A stretch of 64,000 nucleotides of DNA from Mediterraneibacter agrestimuris (GTDB taxonomy: Bacteria; Bacillota; Clostridia; Lachnospirales; Lachnospiraceae): contig NZ_CALPDG010000017.1 of NCBI RefSeq assembly GCF_943193195.1, forward strand, positions 1-64,000, written 5' to 3'. The notes beneath the pieces are model-generated. The model was not told the DNA's origin and did no database searches. It saw only the letters and a program-made list of their open reading frames with translations. Shown here one piece after another: positions 34,536 to 43,992 of this stretch. The number at the start of each line of letters is the position of its first letter. The first letter of the stretch is position 1. The translations under genes and the position numbers were made by a program.

Positions 34536-35234
34536 ATGTTTTATTATGACAGAACTTATATATTAGTATTAATTGGTGTAGTACTCTGTATGCTGGCATC
34601 AAACCGGGTAAACCGTGTATTTCAAAAATATGACAGAGTGCGAAGCCATACAGGAATGACAGGGAGAGAGGCAGCAGAACGGATCTTACGCGCAAATGGA
34701 ATTTATGATGTACAGGTACAGCATGTTTCAGGCAAGCTGACCGATCATTATGATCCGAGAAATAAAGTTCTGAGATTGTCAGATGCGACGTATGCATCCT
34801 CTTCTGTAGCGGCAATCGGCGTGGCGGCACATGAGTGCGGACATGCCGTACAGCATGCGGTCGGTTATGCACCGCTGCAGATCAGAGGAGCGCTGGTACC
34901 GGTGGCAAATTTTGGTTCAACTCTGGCATGGCCGTTGATACTGATTGGTCTGTTCATGAATAATCAGACAGCCGGATTGTTGATCAATGCCGGAATTCTA
35001 TTGTTTTCCGGCGCCGTACTTTTTCAGATCGTGACACTTCCGGTAGAATTTAATGCATCAGGCAGGGCGGTGCGGACTTTGGAAAGCAGCGGAATGCTCT
35101 ATGAGGATGAAGTGAAACAGACAAAAGAAGTGTTGGGAGCAGCCGCTCTGACCTATGTGGCAAGCACAGCATCGATGATATTACAGCTTCTGCGTTTGAT
35201 ACTCATTACAGGAGGAAGAAGACGAAATGACTAA
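34536..35234 (+). CDS. Membrane zinc metallopeptidase (YugP-like)
   Basis: A 232-residue integral membrane zinc peptidase of the YugP/PF04298 family. The zincin motif AAHECGHAVQHA gives His99, Glu100 and His103; a C-terminal helix pair carries PVEFNASGRAVRTLE. Hydrophobic segments occur at about residues 6-22, 110-145, 150-172 and 215-228. Its physiological substrate is not established. It sits between fmt and rsmB, overlapping rsmB by 8 bases, as is common in Clostridia; the link with translation genes is positional only. RBS TAGGAGGCAGTAGT. Confidence 0.88.
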   Translation: MFYYDRTYILVLIGVVLCMLASNRVNRVFQKYDRVRSHTGMTGREAAERILRANGIYDVQVQHVSGKLTDHYDPRNKVLRLSDATYASSSVAAIGVAAHECGHAVQHAVGYAPLQIRGALVPVANFGSTLAWPLILIGLFMNNQTAGLLINAGILLFSGAVLFQIVTLPVEFNASGRAVRTLESSGMLYEDEVKQTKEVLGAAALTYVASTASMILQLLRLILITGGRRRND

Positions 35235-36597
35235 ATCAGTCAACGAACGGGAACTGGTGCTGGGGATACTTCTGGAAGTGACGGAAAACGGACAATATAG
35301 TCATCTGATACTCCGAGATGTACTGAACAAATATCAGTACCTGGATAAAAAAGAGCGGGCTTTTATCACACGGGCGACGGAAGGCACACTGGAACATATG
35401 ATAGAGCTGGACTATATTTTAGATCAGTTTTCCAGAGTTAAAGCAAAGAAAATGAAACCGGTTATCCGCAATATTTTGCGGAGTGCGGTTTATCAGATGA
35501 AATATATGGACACCGTTCCGGATTCTGCCGCTTGTAATGAGGCAGTTAAGCTGGCGGTGAAAAAGGGATTTGGAAGTCTTCGGGGATTTGTCAACGGAGT
35601 GCTGCGGAATGTGGCGCGTAATCTGGAGCAGGTTGTTTACCCGCAGGATCCGGTGCAAAATCTGTCGGTCAGATATTCCATGCCGGTATGGATTTTGGAG
35701 TTGTGGCTGAAATCTTACAGTATAGAAACAGTAGAGCTGATGCTGGAGCAGTTCCAGAGGGAGACACCGCTGACTGTGAGATGTAAGGTTGCAGAGGTGC
35801 GGACAAAGGGTAAGAACAGTGTTTCAGAATTAAAAAAGTGTCTGGCAGAAGAAGGGGTTCGTGCAGAACAGCACCCCTATCTGCCGTATGCGCTGTGCAT
35901 TTCTGGTTTTGACTATCTTGCCGGACTTGATAGTTTTCAGAAAGGGCTTTTCTCCGTGCAGGATATCAGCTCCATGCTGGTCTGTGAGATTGCAGATCCC
36001 AACGAGGGAGACAAGGTGATTGACGTCTGTGCGGCTCCGGGAGGCAAATCCCTTCATATAGCAGAGAAGTTAAATGGCAGCGGACATGTGGAAGCCCGTG
36101 ATCTGACACCATATAAGGTGGGACTGATACAGGAAAATATTGAGCGTACCGGGTTGAATAATATAACAGCAGTTTGTCAGGACGCTGTAAAATATGATGA
36201 GAATAGCGCGGAAAAGGCAGATATTGTCATTGCGGATCTGCCGTGTTCAGGACTTGGGGTACTGGGGAAGAAAACAGACTTGAAATATAAAGCGACAGAA
36301 GAAGGCTGCGAACAGCTTTCAGAATTACAACGGGAGATTCTCTCGGTGGTACATAAGTATGTCAAACCCGATGGTACACTTGTGTACAGCACATGCACCA
36401 TTAATCCGGCGGAAAATATGGAGAATGTACACTGGTTCTTACAGGAATATCCGCAGTTTGAACTCTCTGATATCCATGACAGGTTATGCGGAGAACTGCA
36501 GAAAGATGTGATGGAAGACGGATGCTTACAATTGCTGCCGGGAGTGCATCAAAGTGACGGCTTTTTTATTGCCTGTTTCAGAAAAAAGGCGAAGTAA
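35227..36597 (+). CDS. rsmB: 16S rRNA (cytosine(967)-C(5))-methyltransferase
   Basis: A 456-residue RNA m5C methyltransferase. The N-terminal NusB-like RNA-binding domain (about residues 1-135) begins NERELVLGILLEV. SAM-binding motif I is VIDVCAAPGGKSLHIAEKL; motif IV is VIADLPCSGLGVLGKKTDLKY with the Pro-Cys pair; motif VI is LVYSTCTINPAEN with the catalytic Cys. It overlaps the peptidase gene upstream by 8 bases and ends before a small palindromic repeat and rlmN, so rRNA modification genes are grouped here. Confidence 0.95.
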   Translation: MTKSVNERELVLGILLEVTENGQYSHLILRDVLNKYQYLDKKERAFITRATEGTLEHMIELDYILDQFSRVKAKKMKPVIRNILRSAVYQMKYMDTVPDSAACNEAVKLAVKKGFGSLRGFVNGVLRNVARNLEQVVYPQDPVQNLSVRYSMPVWILELWLKSYSIETVELMLEQFQRETPLTVRCKVAEVRTKGKNSVSELKKCLAEEGVRAEQHPYLPYALCISGFDYLAGLDSFQKGLFSVQDISSMLVCEIADPNEGDKVIDVCAAPGGKSLHIAEKLNGSGHVEARDLTPYKVGLIQENIERTGLNNITAVCQDAVKYDENSAEKADIVIADLPCSGLGVLGKKTDLKYKATEEGCEQLSELQREILSVVHKYVKPDGTLVYSTCTINPAENMENVHWFLQEYPQFELSDIHDRLCGELQKDVMEDGCLQLLPGVHQSDGFFIACFRKKAK

Positions 36598-36606
36598 CTA
36601 AAACAG

Positions 36607-36638
36607 TAACAGTTCAGCCTTCTGGCAGTACTGTTACC
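36607..36638. repeat. Short palindromic repeat of the GTAACAG family
   Basis: An inverted repeat from GTAACAGTTCAGCC to GGCAGTACTGTTAC between rsmB and rlmN. The outer arms equal those at 47889 and 57295. Confidence 0.65.
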
Positions 36639-36694
36639 TAAAACACACAAAACAGCAGTAATTAATGAAAGAAAGATCAACAGGACAGGTAGTT

Positions 36695-37735
36695 ATGAAA
36701 AAGGATATTCGTGCATATACATATGAGGAATTACAGAAGGAAATTCAATTGCTTGGAGAGAAATCCTTTCGTGCAAAGCAGGTGTACGAGTGGCTCCATC
36801 AGAAACTGGCAGACAGTTTTGCAGAGATGACCAATCTTTCCAAGAATTTCAGAAATCAATTGGAAGAAGAATATGAAATTCTTCCGGTGGAGATGACAGC
36901 ACGTCAGGAGTCCAAATTGGATGGAACGAATAAGTTTCTGTTTTGCTTATACGATGGAAATGTAGTGGAAAGCGTATTGATGCGGTATAAGCATGGCAAT
37001 TCAGTGTGTATCTCATCACAGGTGGGCTGCCGGATGGGCTGCCGTTTCTGTGCTTCTGCAATTGGTGGGCTGGAGCGTAATCTTTCTGCTTCAGAAATGC
37101 TGGGGCAGATTTATCAGATTCAGAAAATCATCGGAGAAAGAGTATCTAATGTGGTTGTTATGGGAACCGGAGAGCCGTTGGACAATTATGATAATCTTCT
37201 GAATTTTATCCGTATTCTGACGGATGAGCATGGGCTTCATATCAGCCAGCGGAATATCACGGTATCTACTTGCGGAATTGTTCCGCAGATGTATAGTCTG
37301 GCGAAAGAACATCTGCAGATTACACTGGCATTGTCTCTTCATGGTTCTAATCAGGAAAAGCGGAAGATGTTGATGCCTGTGGCAAATAAATATAACCTGG
37401 AAGAAGTGCTGGATGCCTGCGATAATTATTTTGAAAAGACCGGGCGGCGGATTACTTTTGAGTACAGCATGGTGCATGGGGTCAATGATACAGACGAGGA
37501 TGCAAAGGAACTGATTGAGATTTTAAAGCCCCGGAACTGTCATTTAAACCTGATTCCGGTAAATCCTATAAAAGAACGTGATTTTGTGCGTCCAAACAGG
37601 GAAAATGCACTGAATTTCAAAAATAAACTTGAAAAATGTGGGATTAATGTTACTATAAGAAGAGAAATGGGCTCGGATATCGGTGGGGCCTGTGGTCAGC
37701 TCAGAAGAAGTTACCAGGGAAGGAGTACAATATGA
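36695..37735 (+). CDS. rlmN: 23S rRNA (adenine(2503)-C(2))-methyltransferase / tRNA m2A37 synthase
   Basis: A 346-residue radical SAM methyltransferase that forms m2A2503 in 23S rRNA and m2A37 in some tRNAs. The CxxxCxxC motif is Cys112, Cys116 and Cys119 in CRMGCRFCAS. The N-terminal HhH-like part has FRAKQVYEWLHQK. The conserved C-terminal Cys of GGACGQLR completes the ping-pong cysteine pair. The start at 36695 (MKKDIRAY) matches the family N-terminus; a start at 36665 would add ten unlike residues and has no ribosome binding site. Its stop overlaps the start of the phosphatase gene (ATGA). Confidence 0.95.
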   Translation: MKKDIRAYTYEELQKEIQLLGEKSFRAKQVYEWLHQKLADSFAEMTNLSKNFRNQLEEEYEILPVEMTARQESKLDGTNKFLFCLYDGNVVESVLMRYKHGNSVCISSQVGCRMGCRFCASAIGGLERNLSASEMLGQIYQIQKIIGERVSNVVVMGTGEPLDNYDNLLNFIRILTDEHGLHISQRNITVSTCGIVPQMYSLAKEHLQITLALSLHGSNQEKRKMLMPVANKYNLEEVLDACDNYFEKTGRRITFEYSMVHGVNDTDEDAKELIEILKPRNCHLNLIPVNPIKERDFVRPNRENALNFKNKLEKCGINVTIRREMGSDIGGACGQLRRSYQGRSTI

Positions 37736-38475
37736 AGACATTTTCCATAACAGACGTTGGTGTGGTAAGACAAGTAAATCAGGACTATGTCTATACGACA
37801 GATAATCCACTGGGACCGCTTCCGAATCTGTTTGTTGTCGCAGACGGAATGGGGGGGCATCAGGCGGGAGATTATGCTTCTAAGTATACAGTAGAGATTC
37901 TCCGGCGTGAGCTGAAGCAGAGCAGCGAGGAAGATATCGAGAAGGCACTCGTTTCTGCAATTAAGACAGCAAACAGGGAGGTTATCAAACGGGCTTCCGA
38001 GGATTCACACCTGAAAGGAATGGGAACAACGGTTGTTGCGGCAACTATCGTCAACCAGATGATGTATTTTGCCAATGTGGGAGACAGCCGTCTGTATTTG
38101 ATCAATCAGGGCATTGCCCAGTTAACGAAGGACCATTCGCTGGTAGAGGAGATGGTACGTCTCGGCGGTATTAAGCCGGAAGAGGCAAAGAGCCATCCGG
38201 ACAAGAATATTATTACCCGGGCAATCGGGGCAAAAGCAGAGGTAGATGTTGATTTTTATGAGCATCGTCTGAAGCATGGGGACATTATTTTGATGTGCAC
38301 GGACGGACTCAGCAATATGGTAGAAGATGATGATCTTTTCCATATCGTTCAAGGGGGACGAGACATTGTTGAGGCAGGTACATCGCTTGTAGAAGCGGCA
38401 AAGGAGAACGGAGGAACGGATAATATCGGAATTGTACTGACCGAGCCGTTTCACGATGAGGTGAGTATATGTTAA
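37732..38475 (+). CDS. PP2C-family serine/threonine phosphatase
   Basis: A 247-residue manganese-dependent phosphatase of the Stp/PrpC type, the partner of the PASTA kinase encoded next. Motifs: DVGVVRQVNQDYVYT at the N-terminus, VADGMGGHQAGDYAS (metal-binding Asp and Gly), GTTVVAATI, ANVGDSRLYLI, MCTDGLSNMVEDD and GGTDNIGIVL. It overlaps rlmN by 4 bases and the kinase gene by 7, so phosphatase and kinase are translationally coupled and probably balance each other in wall and growth control, as known for Firmicutes. Confidence 0.94.
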   Translation: MKTFSITDVGVVRQVNQDYVYTTDNPLGPLPNLFVVADGMGGHQAGDYASKYTVEILRRELKQSSEEDIEKALVSAIKTANREVIKRASEDSHLKGMGTTVVAATIVNQMMYFANVGDSRLYLINQGIAQLTKDHSLVEEMVRLGGIKPEEAKSHPDKNIITRAIGAKAEVDVDFYEHRLKHGDIILMCTDGLSNMVEDDDLFHIVQGGRDIVEAGTSLVEAAKENGGTDNIGIVLTEPFHDEVSIC

Positions 38476-40580
38476 AAGAAGGGATATTTTTAGGTAAGCG
38501 CTATGAGATTCTGGAAAGGATTGGTTCCGGAGGAATGGCGGATGTGTATAAGAGTAAGGATCATAAGCTGAATCGGTATGTGGCAGTTAAGGTATTAAAG
38601 AGCGATTACCGTTCTGATGAAGTATTTATCCAGAAGTTTGTCAGTGAAGCACAGGCAGCGGCAGGACTGATGCATCCGAATGTAGTGAATGTTTATGATG
38701 TAGGTCAGGACCGTGGTCTGTATTATATGGTTATGGAGCTTGTGGAAGGCATCAGTCTGAAAGACTATATTGAAAAGAAAGGACAGCTTTCTGCGAAAGA
38801 GACCATTAGTATTTCTATTCAGATGGTGACTGGAATTCAGGCTGCTCACAATCAGCATATTATTCATAGAGATATTAAACCACAGAATATTATTATTTCT
38901 ACGGCAGGTAAGGTAAAGGTAACGGACTTCGGCATTGCCAGAGCTACAACTTCTACCAATACTATCAGTACAAATGTGATGGGGTCTGTACACTATACGT
39001 CTCCGGAACAGGCAAGAGGCGGAGTGGTTGATGAGAAGAGTGATATCTATTCTGCCGGTATCACAATGTATGAGATGATTACGGGGCATGTTCCATTCGA
39101 CGGCGATTCTACAGTGTCTGTTGCATTGAAGCATTTGCAGGAAGAAATGGTATCTCCGGCTGAAGAAGTACCGGATATTCCGTATAGTCTGGAGAGTATC
39201 ATTATGAAATGTACCCAGAAGAGTACGGCACGCAGATATCAGAATTGTCAGGAATTGATTGATGATTTGAAACGTTCTCTTGTAAATCCGGACGGAGATT
39301 TTGTGAATAGCAGAAATACGGGCAATACAGCGACGGTTGTGATGTCTGATGAGGAGCTGCGGCAGTTACAGAATCAACGATATCAGCAGAATGATGATTA
39401 CGATGACGATTATGATGACTATGATGATTACGATGATGATTATGACAATGATGATTACGATAGTGATGACTACGATGATGAGGAGTATGACAGACGGAAT
39501 CATTATGATGGTAAGAAGAACAATGTAGACCCGAATACAAAGAAGATTATGAAGATTCTTTTGATCGTGGCAGCAGTTGTTATCGTTCTTGCGGCACTGT
39601 TTATGATCGGTAAGGCAGCGGGTATTTTCAAATCTGTTCCGGGAGTAGTACAGAATAAAGAGACAACAGCAAAAGTTACCGTGCCCGATGTGGTCGGCAT
39701 GAATATTGATGATGCAGTTGATGCACTTAATAAGAGAAACCTTGGTTATAACGTTGTGGCGCAGAACACTTCGGATACTTATGAGAAAGATGTGGTGATG
39801 GAGCAGAAGACAGAAGCCGGAGAGAAGGTTGCGAAACATACAGAGGTTCAGCTTGTTGTCAGTCTTGGAGAAGAGATTAAGACAGTATCTGTGCCGGATG
39901 TAACAGGGAAATCTGAGTCAGACGCACAAAAAGTACTGGAAAAATCAGGTTTTGTTGTAGAAAATGAAGCACAATATGATGATACTGTTGTATCAGGGAA
40001 GGTTATTACTACAGATCCGGGACCGGGGGTTGAAGTTAAAGAAGGAGTGACTGTCAAGATGTATGTCAGCAAGGGCAGAGAAAAGGTGGAAGTACCAGAT
40101 CTGACCGGAAAGACAGTAGATGAGGCATCGGCAGAACTGGCGGAACTTGGACTTGGACTTGGAAATGTAAGTGAGGAGTATAGCGATGAGTATGAAGCCG
40201 GCATTATCATTTCCCAGAAGAAAGAAGCCGGAAGCAAGTTGGAAAAGGGAGCAACAATTGATTATGTGATCAGCAAAGGACCGGAGAAAAAGATGATTAA
40301 TGTTCCGAATCTGATTGGGAAACGAGAAGATGCGGCATATCAGGCATTGTTAGATGCGGGACTGACAGGAAGCGCGATTGAATACAGATACGATTCTTCA
40401 ATCGAGTATGGATATGTGATTTCCCAGACTGTCACAGGGGCTGTAGAAGAGGGAACTGAGGTTGGTTATGTAGTCAGTCTCGGGAAGGATCCGAGTACGG
40501 TTATTCCAGATCCTGACTTGGACAATGGTGGATGGGATAACGACGATGCAAATATCGGAGACGGTGTGATAGTAGATTAA
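38469..40580 (+). CDS. prkC: PASTA-domain serine/threonine protein kinase (Stk1/PrkC family)
   Basis: A 703-residue membrane kinase that senses muropeptides or lipid II through its outer domains. Kinase domain at about residues 1-275 with GSGGMADVY, VAVKVL, HRDIKPQN and DFGIAR. Next comes a striking Asp/Tyr-rich stretch (about residues 308-343, built of DDYD/DYD units), then a membrane helix (about 356-380) and four PASTA repeats (about 396-463, 464-535, 536-603 and 604-673; for example VPDVVGMNIDDAVDALNKR). The C-terminal tail is Asp-rich. Four PASTA units are within the usual range; the acidic Tyr-rich juxtamembrane linker is longer and more repetitive than normal. Confidence 0.95.
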   Translation: MLKEGIFLGKRYEILERIGSGGMADVYKSKDHKLNRYVAVKVLKSDYRSDEVFIQKFVSEAQAAAGLMHPNVVNVYDVGQDRGLYYMVMELVEGISLKDYIEKKGQLSAKETISISIQMVTGIQAAHNQHIIHRDIKPQNIIISTAGKVKVTDFGIARATTSTNTISTNVMGSVHYTSPEQARGGVVDEKSDIYSAGITMYEMITGHVPFDGDSTVSVALKHLQEEMVSPAEEVPDIPYSLESIIMKCTQKSTARRYQNCQELIDDLKRSLVNPDGDFVNSRNTGNTATVVMSDEELRQLQNQRYQQNDDYDDDYDDYDDYDDDYDNDDYDSDDYDDEEYDRRNHYDGKKNNVDPNTKKIMKILLIVAAVVIVLAALFMIGKAAGIFKSVPGVVQNKETTAKVTVPDVVGMNIDDAVDALNKRNLGYNVVAQNTSDTYEKDVVMEQKTEAGEKVAKHTEVQLVVSLGEEIKTVSVPDVTGKSESDAQKVLEKSGFVVENEAQYDDTVVSGKVITTDPGPGVEVKEGVTVKMYVSKGREKVEVPDLTGKTVDEASAELAELGLGLGNVSEEYSDEYEAGIIISQKKEAGSKLEKGATIDYVISKGPEKKMINVPNLIGKREDAAYQALLDAGLTGSAIEYRYDSSIEYGYVISQTVTGAVEEGTEVGYVVSLGKDPSTVIPDPDLDNGGWDNDDANIGDGVIVD

Positions 40581-40608
40581 GTATGAAAAAGCAGATAGAA
40601 AGTATAGT

Positions 40609-41487
40609 ATGCAGGGAAAGATTATAAAAGGGATTGCCGGATTCTACTACGTTCATGTAGTAGAATCCGGTCTTTATGAGTGTAAGGCAAGAGGTCTTTT
40701 TCGCAAAGAGAAGTTAAAACCTCTTGTTGGAGATGATGTAGAGATTGAAGTTCTCGATGGAACAGAAAAAACAGGCAATATTACAAAAATATTACCTCGC
40801 AGAAATGAACTGATACGCCCGGCGGTAACGAATATTGACCAGGCACTGGTCGTCTTTGCAGTGACGGAGCCAAAGCCTCATTTTAATTTGTTAGACAGAT
40901 TTCTAATCATGATGCAGTACAAAGAGATTCCGACTGTTCTTTGTTTTAATAAGAAAGATATTGCAGAGGATTGGAATATTGCAGAACTTAAGCGGATTTA
41001 TGAATCATGCGGATATCCCATTATTTTTACAAGTGCCCGGGAGCAGGAAAATATAGAGCAGGTAAAGTCACTTTTAAAGGGAAAGACAACTGCGGTCGCC
41101 GGACCGTCAGGAGTCGGAAAGTCCTCGCTGATCAATTTGCTGCAATCAAGGATTGAGATGGAGACAGGCAGTATCAGCAAGAAGATTGCAAGGGGAAAAC
41201 ACACGACGAGACATTCCGAGCTGCTTACCATAGATGAAGATTCTTATATTATGGATACACCGGGATTCAGTTCTCTCTATGTCAATGATTTTGAAAAAGA
41301 GGAGTTAAAATATTATTTCAGGGAGTTTGCGCCTTATGGGGATCAGTGTAGATTTCACGGCTGTGATCATGTGCATGAACCGGGCTGTGCAGTAAAAGAA
41401 GCCGTGGAACAGGGGATTATACACAAAATCAGATATGAAAACTATTTGGAAATGTATAGGGAATTACTGGAGAAAAAGAGGTATTGA
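40609..41487 (+). CDS. rsgA: Ribosome small subunit-dependent GTPase A
   Basis: A 292-residue circularly permuted GTPase that helps late 30S maturation. N-terminal OB domain (about residues 1-65); G4 (NKKDI) precedes G1 (GPSGVGKSSLIN) and G3 (DTPGFSS), the permutation typical of RsgA. The C-terminal zinc site is CRFHGCDHVHEPGC. It follows prkC by 28 bases; rpe follows with 1 base between. This stp-prkC-rsgA-rpe-thiN order is the classical Firmicutes cluster. Confidence 0.95.
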   Translation: MQGKIIKGIAGFYYVHVVESGLYECKARGLFRKEKLKPLVGDDVEIEVLDGTEKTGNITKILPRRNELIRPAVTNIDQALVVFAVTEPKPHFNLLDRFLIMMQYKEIPTVLCFNKKDIAEDWNIAELKRIYESCGYPIIFTSAREQENIEQVKSLLKGKTTAVAGPSGVGKSSLINLLQSRIEMETGSISKKIARGKHTTRHSELLTIDEDSYIMDTPGFSSLYVNDFEKEELKYYFREFAPYGDQCRFHGCDHVHEPGCAVKEAVEQGIIHKIRYENYLEMYRELLEKKRY

Positions 41488-41488
41488 A

Positions 41489-42151
41489 ATGAAACAGATT
41501 TTGGCGCCGTCAATTTTGTCGGCAGATTTTAAAAAATTAGGTGAGCAAATGGGACTCTGTGAAAAGAGTGGTGCAGAGTATCTTCATTTTGATGTCATGG
41601 ACGGTATGTTTGTTCAGAACATTTCCTTTGGAATACCGGTTCTGGAATCTATCAAAGGGAGTACAGGGATGGTACTGGATGTGCATCTGATGATTGAAGA
41701 GCCGATTCGTTATGTCGAAAGCTTTGCTAAAGCAGGTGCAGATATTTTAACTGTTCATTATGAGGCATGCAAAGATGTACAGGCTGTCATTGACAAAATT
41801 CATGCCTGTGGAATTAAAGCAGGGCTTACTATTAAGCCGGGTACTCCGGTGGATGTACTGAAACCATTTTTGAATCAGGCAGAGATGTTTCTGATCATGT
41901 CTGTAGAGCCAGGACAGGGAGGACAGGGATTTATTCCAGAGTCATTTGATAAGATCCGGACTCTGCGGGAAATGTTAAATGAGAAAGGGATTACGGCGGA
42001 TATTGAAGTGGACGGCGGTATCAAGTCTGACAATGTGGGGGAAGTGGCAAAGGCAGGCGCTAACGTTATGGTGGCAGGTTCAGCCATATTTCGGGGTGAC
42101 ATCGGGGCAAATGTTTCTGAATTTATGAGGATTTTGAAAGAATATGAGTAA
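41489..42151 (+). CDS. rpe: Ribulose-phosphate 3-epimerase
   Basis: A 220-residue TIM-barrel enzyme that interconverts ribulose 5-phosphate and xylulose 5-phosphate in the pentose phosphate pathway. Motifs: LAPSILSADF, HFDVMDGMFVQNISFG with metal-binding His and Asp, LDVHLMIEEP, MSVEPGQGGQGFIP and DIEVDGGIKSDN. The ATG at 41489 is chosen because the family starts here; the frame extends back into rsgA. Its 3' end overlaps thiN by 8 bases. Confidence 0.96.
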   Translation: MKQILAPSILSADFKKLGEQMGLCEKSGAEYLHFDVMDGMFVQNISFGIPVLESIKGSTGMVLDVHLMIEEPIRYVESFAKAGADILTVHYEACKDVQAVIDKIHACGIKAGLTIKPGTPVDVLKPFLNQAEMFLIMSVEPGQGGQGFIPESFDKIRTLREMLNEKGITADIEVDGGIKSDNVGEVAKAGANVMVAGSAIFRGDIGANVSEFMRILKEYE

Positions 42152-42797
42152 ACGTACGGTAATTGTCAGCGGCGGAATGCTGGAGGAAGAGTTTGCACTT
42201 CCCATTGTGCAAAGTGAAGAGACGGAATATATTATCGGTGTGGACAAGGGGCTTCTGTTTCTGTATAAACATGGGATTGCACCGGATTATATTGTTGGGG
42301 ACTTTGACAGCGCTCCTGAGGATGTTGTAAAGTATTATAAAGAGAGTAGCAATATTCCTATTCGAGAATTCAATTCGGTGAAAGATGCGTCGGATACGGA
42401 AAATGCAATTCGTCTTTGTCTGGATCTGCGGAGAAAGAATATCTGGATCTTAGGTGCGACAGGAGCGAGGGCAGATCATCTGTGGGCGAACATTCAGTGC
42501 TTAAAGATTGCGAAAGAATCAGGCGCTGAAGCGGTCATTTTGGACAGTTACAATAGGATTCGCCTGATTGACGGGGATATTGTACTGAAAAAGGAAGAGG
42601 CCTACGGGAAATATTTTTCTTTATTTCCTCTGGGAGGAACTATATGCGATTTTAATATTATAGGAGCTAAATATCCGCTGAGTCATCACATGCTGGAGCC
42701 TTATGACAGTCTGTGTGTCAGCAATGAATTTGTAGAAGATAAGGTTGAGATTACATTTCCGTTTGGAGATGTGATATTGATGGAAACAAGAGATTAG
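42144..42797 (+). CDS. thiN: Thiamine diphosphokinase
   Basis: A 217-residue thiamine pyrophosphokinase that makes thiamine diphosphate from thiamine and ATP. Conserved parts: GVDKGLLFLYKHGIAPDYIVGDFDSAPED with the acidic metal-binding patch, FNSVKDASDTENAI, and the C-terminal TPK_B1 part with YPLSHHMLEPYDSLCVSNEF. It overlaps rpe by 8 bases. No TPP riboswitch is visible upstream, as expected for a gene buried in an operon. Its product is a cofactor of the PFOR encoded at 49.3 kb. Confidence 0.93.
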   Translation: MSKRTVIVSGGMLEEEFALPIVQSEETEYIIGVDKGLLFLYKHGIAPDYIVGDFDSAPEDVVKYYKESSNIPIREFNSVKDASDTENAIRLCLDLRRKNIWILGATGARADHLWANIQCLKIAKESGAEAVILDSYNRIRLIDGDIVLKKEEAYGKYFSLFPLGGTICDFNIIGAKYPLSHHMLEPYDSLCVSNEFVEDKVEITFPFGDVILMETRD

Positions 42798-42811
42798 GAG
42801 GAAGATAGATT

Positions 42812-43909
42812 ATGAAATTAGGTATCGTAGGGCTTCCGAATGTAGGAAAAAGTACATTGTTTAATTCCCTGACAAAGGCGGGGGCAGAATCAGCCAATTA
42901 TCCGTTTTGTACTATTGACCCAAATGTGGGTGTTGTAACTGTGCCGGACAAGCGTCTGGATGTACTGGGGGAGATGTATCACACAAAGAAGATTGTTCCG
43001 GCTGCCATTGAGTTTGTAGATATTGCAGGTCTGGTAAAGGGGGCGTCTAAAGGAGAGGGACTTGGAAATCAGTTTCTTGCCAACATCCGTGAAGTAGATG
43101 CAATCGTACATGTGGTGAGATGTTTTGAGGACAGCAATATTGTCCACGTAGATGGAAGCATTGACCCGCTGCGTGATATAGAGACTATCAATTTGGAATT
43201 GATTTTCTCTGATCTGGAGATTCTGGAACGCAGAATTGCCAAAACAACGAAGCTTTCCAGAAATGATAAGACAGCGGCAAAAGAGCTGGAGCTTCTGAAG
43301 CATTTGAAAGCGCATTTGGAAGAAAATCAGCTTGCAAAGAGCTTTACAACAGAAGATGAAGACGAACAGGCATGGATGGCAGATTATAATCTTCTGACTG
43401 CAAAGCCGGTGATTTTTGCAGCTAATGTAACTGAGGATGATCTGGCAGACGATGGAGTAAATAATGATGGAGTACAGGCAGTACGTGATTATGCGGAAAG
43501 AGAAAACTGTGAAGTATTCGTAGTATGTGCACAGATTGAACAGGAAATTGCAGAATTAGAAGATGATGAAAAGAAGATGTTCCTGGAAGATTTGGGATTA
43601 GAAGAGTCTGGATTGGAGAAACTGATAAAGGCAAGCTATCATCTGCTCGGACTGATCAGTTATCTGACTGCCGGAGAACCGGAAGTCCGTGCATGGACGA
43701 TTAAGCGAGGCACAAAAGCACCGCAGGCAGCTGGTAAGATTCATTCTGATTTTGAACGCGGATTTATCCGTGCAGAAATTGTAAGTTATGATGATCTGAT
43801 GGCATGCAAAACTCATGCGGCTGCCAAAGAAAAGGGGCTCGTCCGTCTGGAAGGAAAAGAATACATCGTACAGGATGGAGATATTATTTTGTTTAGATTT
43901 AACGTATAA
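42812..43909 (+). CDS. ychF: Redox-regulated ATPase YchF
   Basis: A 365-residue Obg-family protein that prefers ATP to GTP. G1 [15 protein letters not shown]2/G3 with [22 protein letters not shown], and the Obg-like coiled-coil insertion between about residues 125 and 195. The C-terminal TGS domain has [23 protein letters not shown] and ends [10 protein letters not shown]. It binds ribosomes and is linked to stress responses in other bacteria. Strong RBS AGGAGG; 14 bases after thiN. Confidence 0.96.
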   Translation: MKLGIVGLPNVGKSTLFNSLTKAGAESANYPFCTIDPNVGVVTVPDKRLDVLGEMYHTKKIVPAAIEFVDIAGLVKGASKGEGLGNQFLANIREVDAIVHVVRCFEDSNIVHVDGSIDPLRDIETINLELIFSDLEILERRIAKTTKLSRNDKTAAKELELLKHLKAHLEENQLAKSFTTEDEDEQAWMADYNLLTAKPVIFAANVTEDDLADDGVNNDGVQAVRDYAERENCEVFVVCAQIEQEIAELEDDEKKMFLEDLGLEESGLEKLIKASYHLLGLISYLTAGEPEVRAWTIKRGTKAPQAAGKIHSDFERGFIRAEIVSYDDLMACKTHAAAKEKGLVRLEGKEYIVQDGDIILFRFNV

Positions 43910-43992
43910 GCATCCAGCTTCGTCACAAGATATACACCCGGATTTAATAACAACAGAAGTAAAGTATGAAATTATAAAAAAGAGGTAGAAAC

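Noticed and set aside
39394-39492. GAT/TAT repeat as a CRISPR or tandem-repeat DNA element
   Set aside because: The repeats are short in-frame codon repeats of the prkC linker, with no unique spacers of constant length.
42144-42797. TPP riboswitch for thiN
   Set aside because: thiN starts inside rpe with an 8-base overlap, so there is no untranslated leader to hold one.
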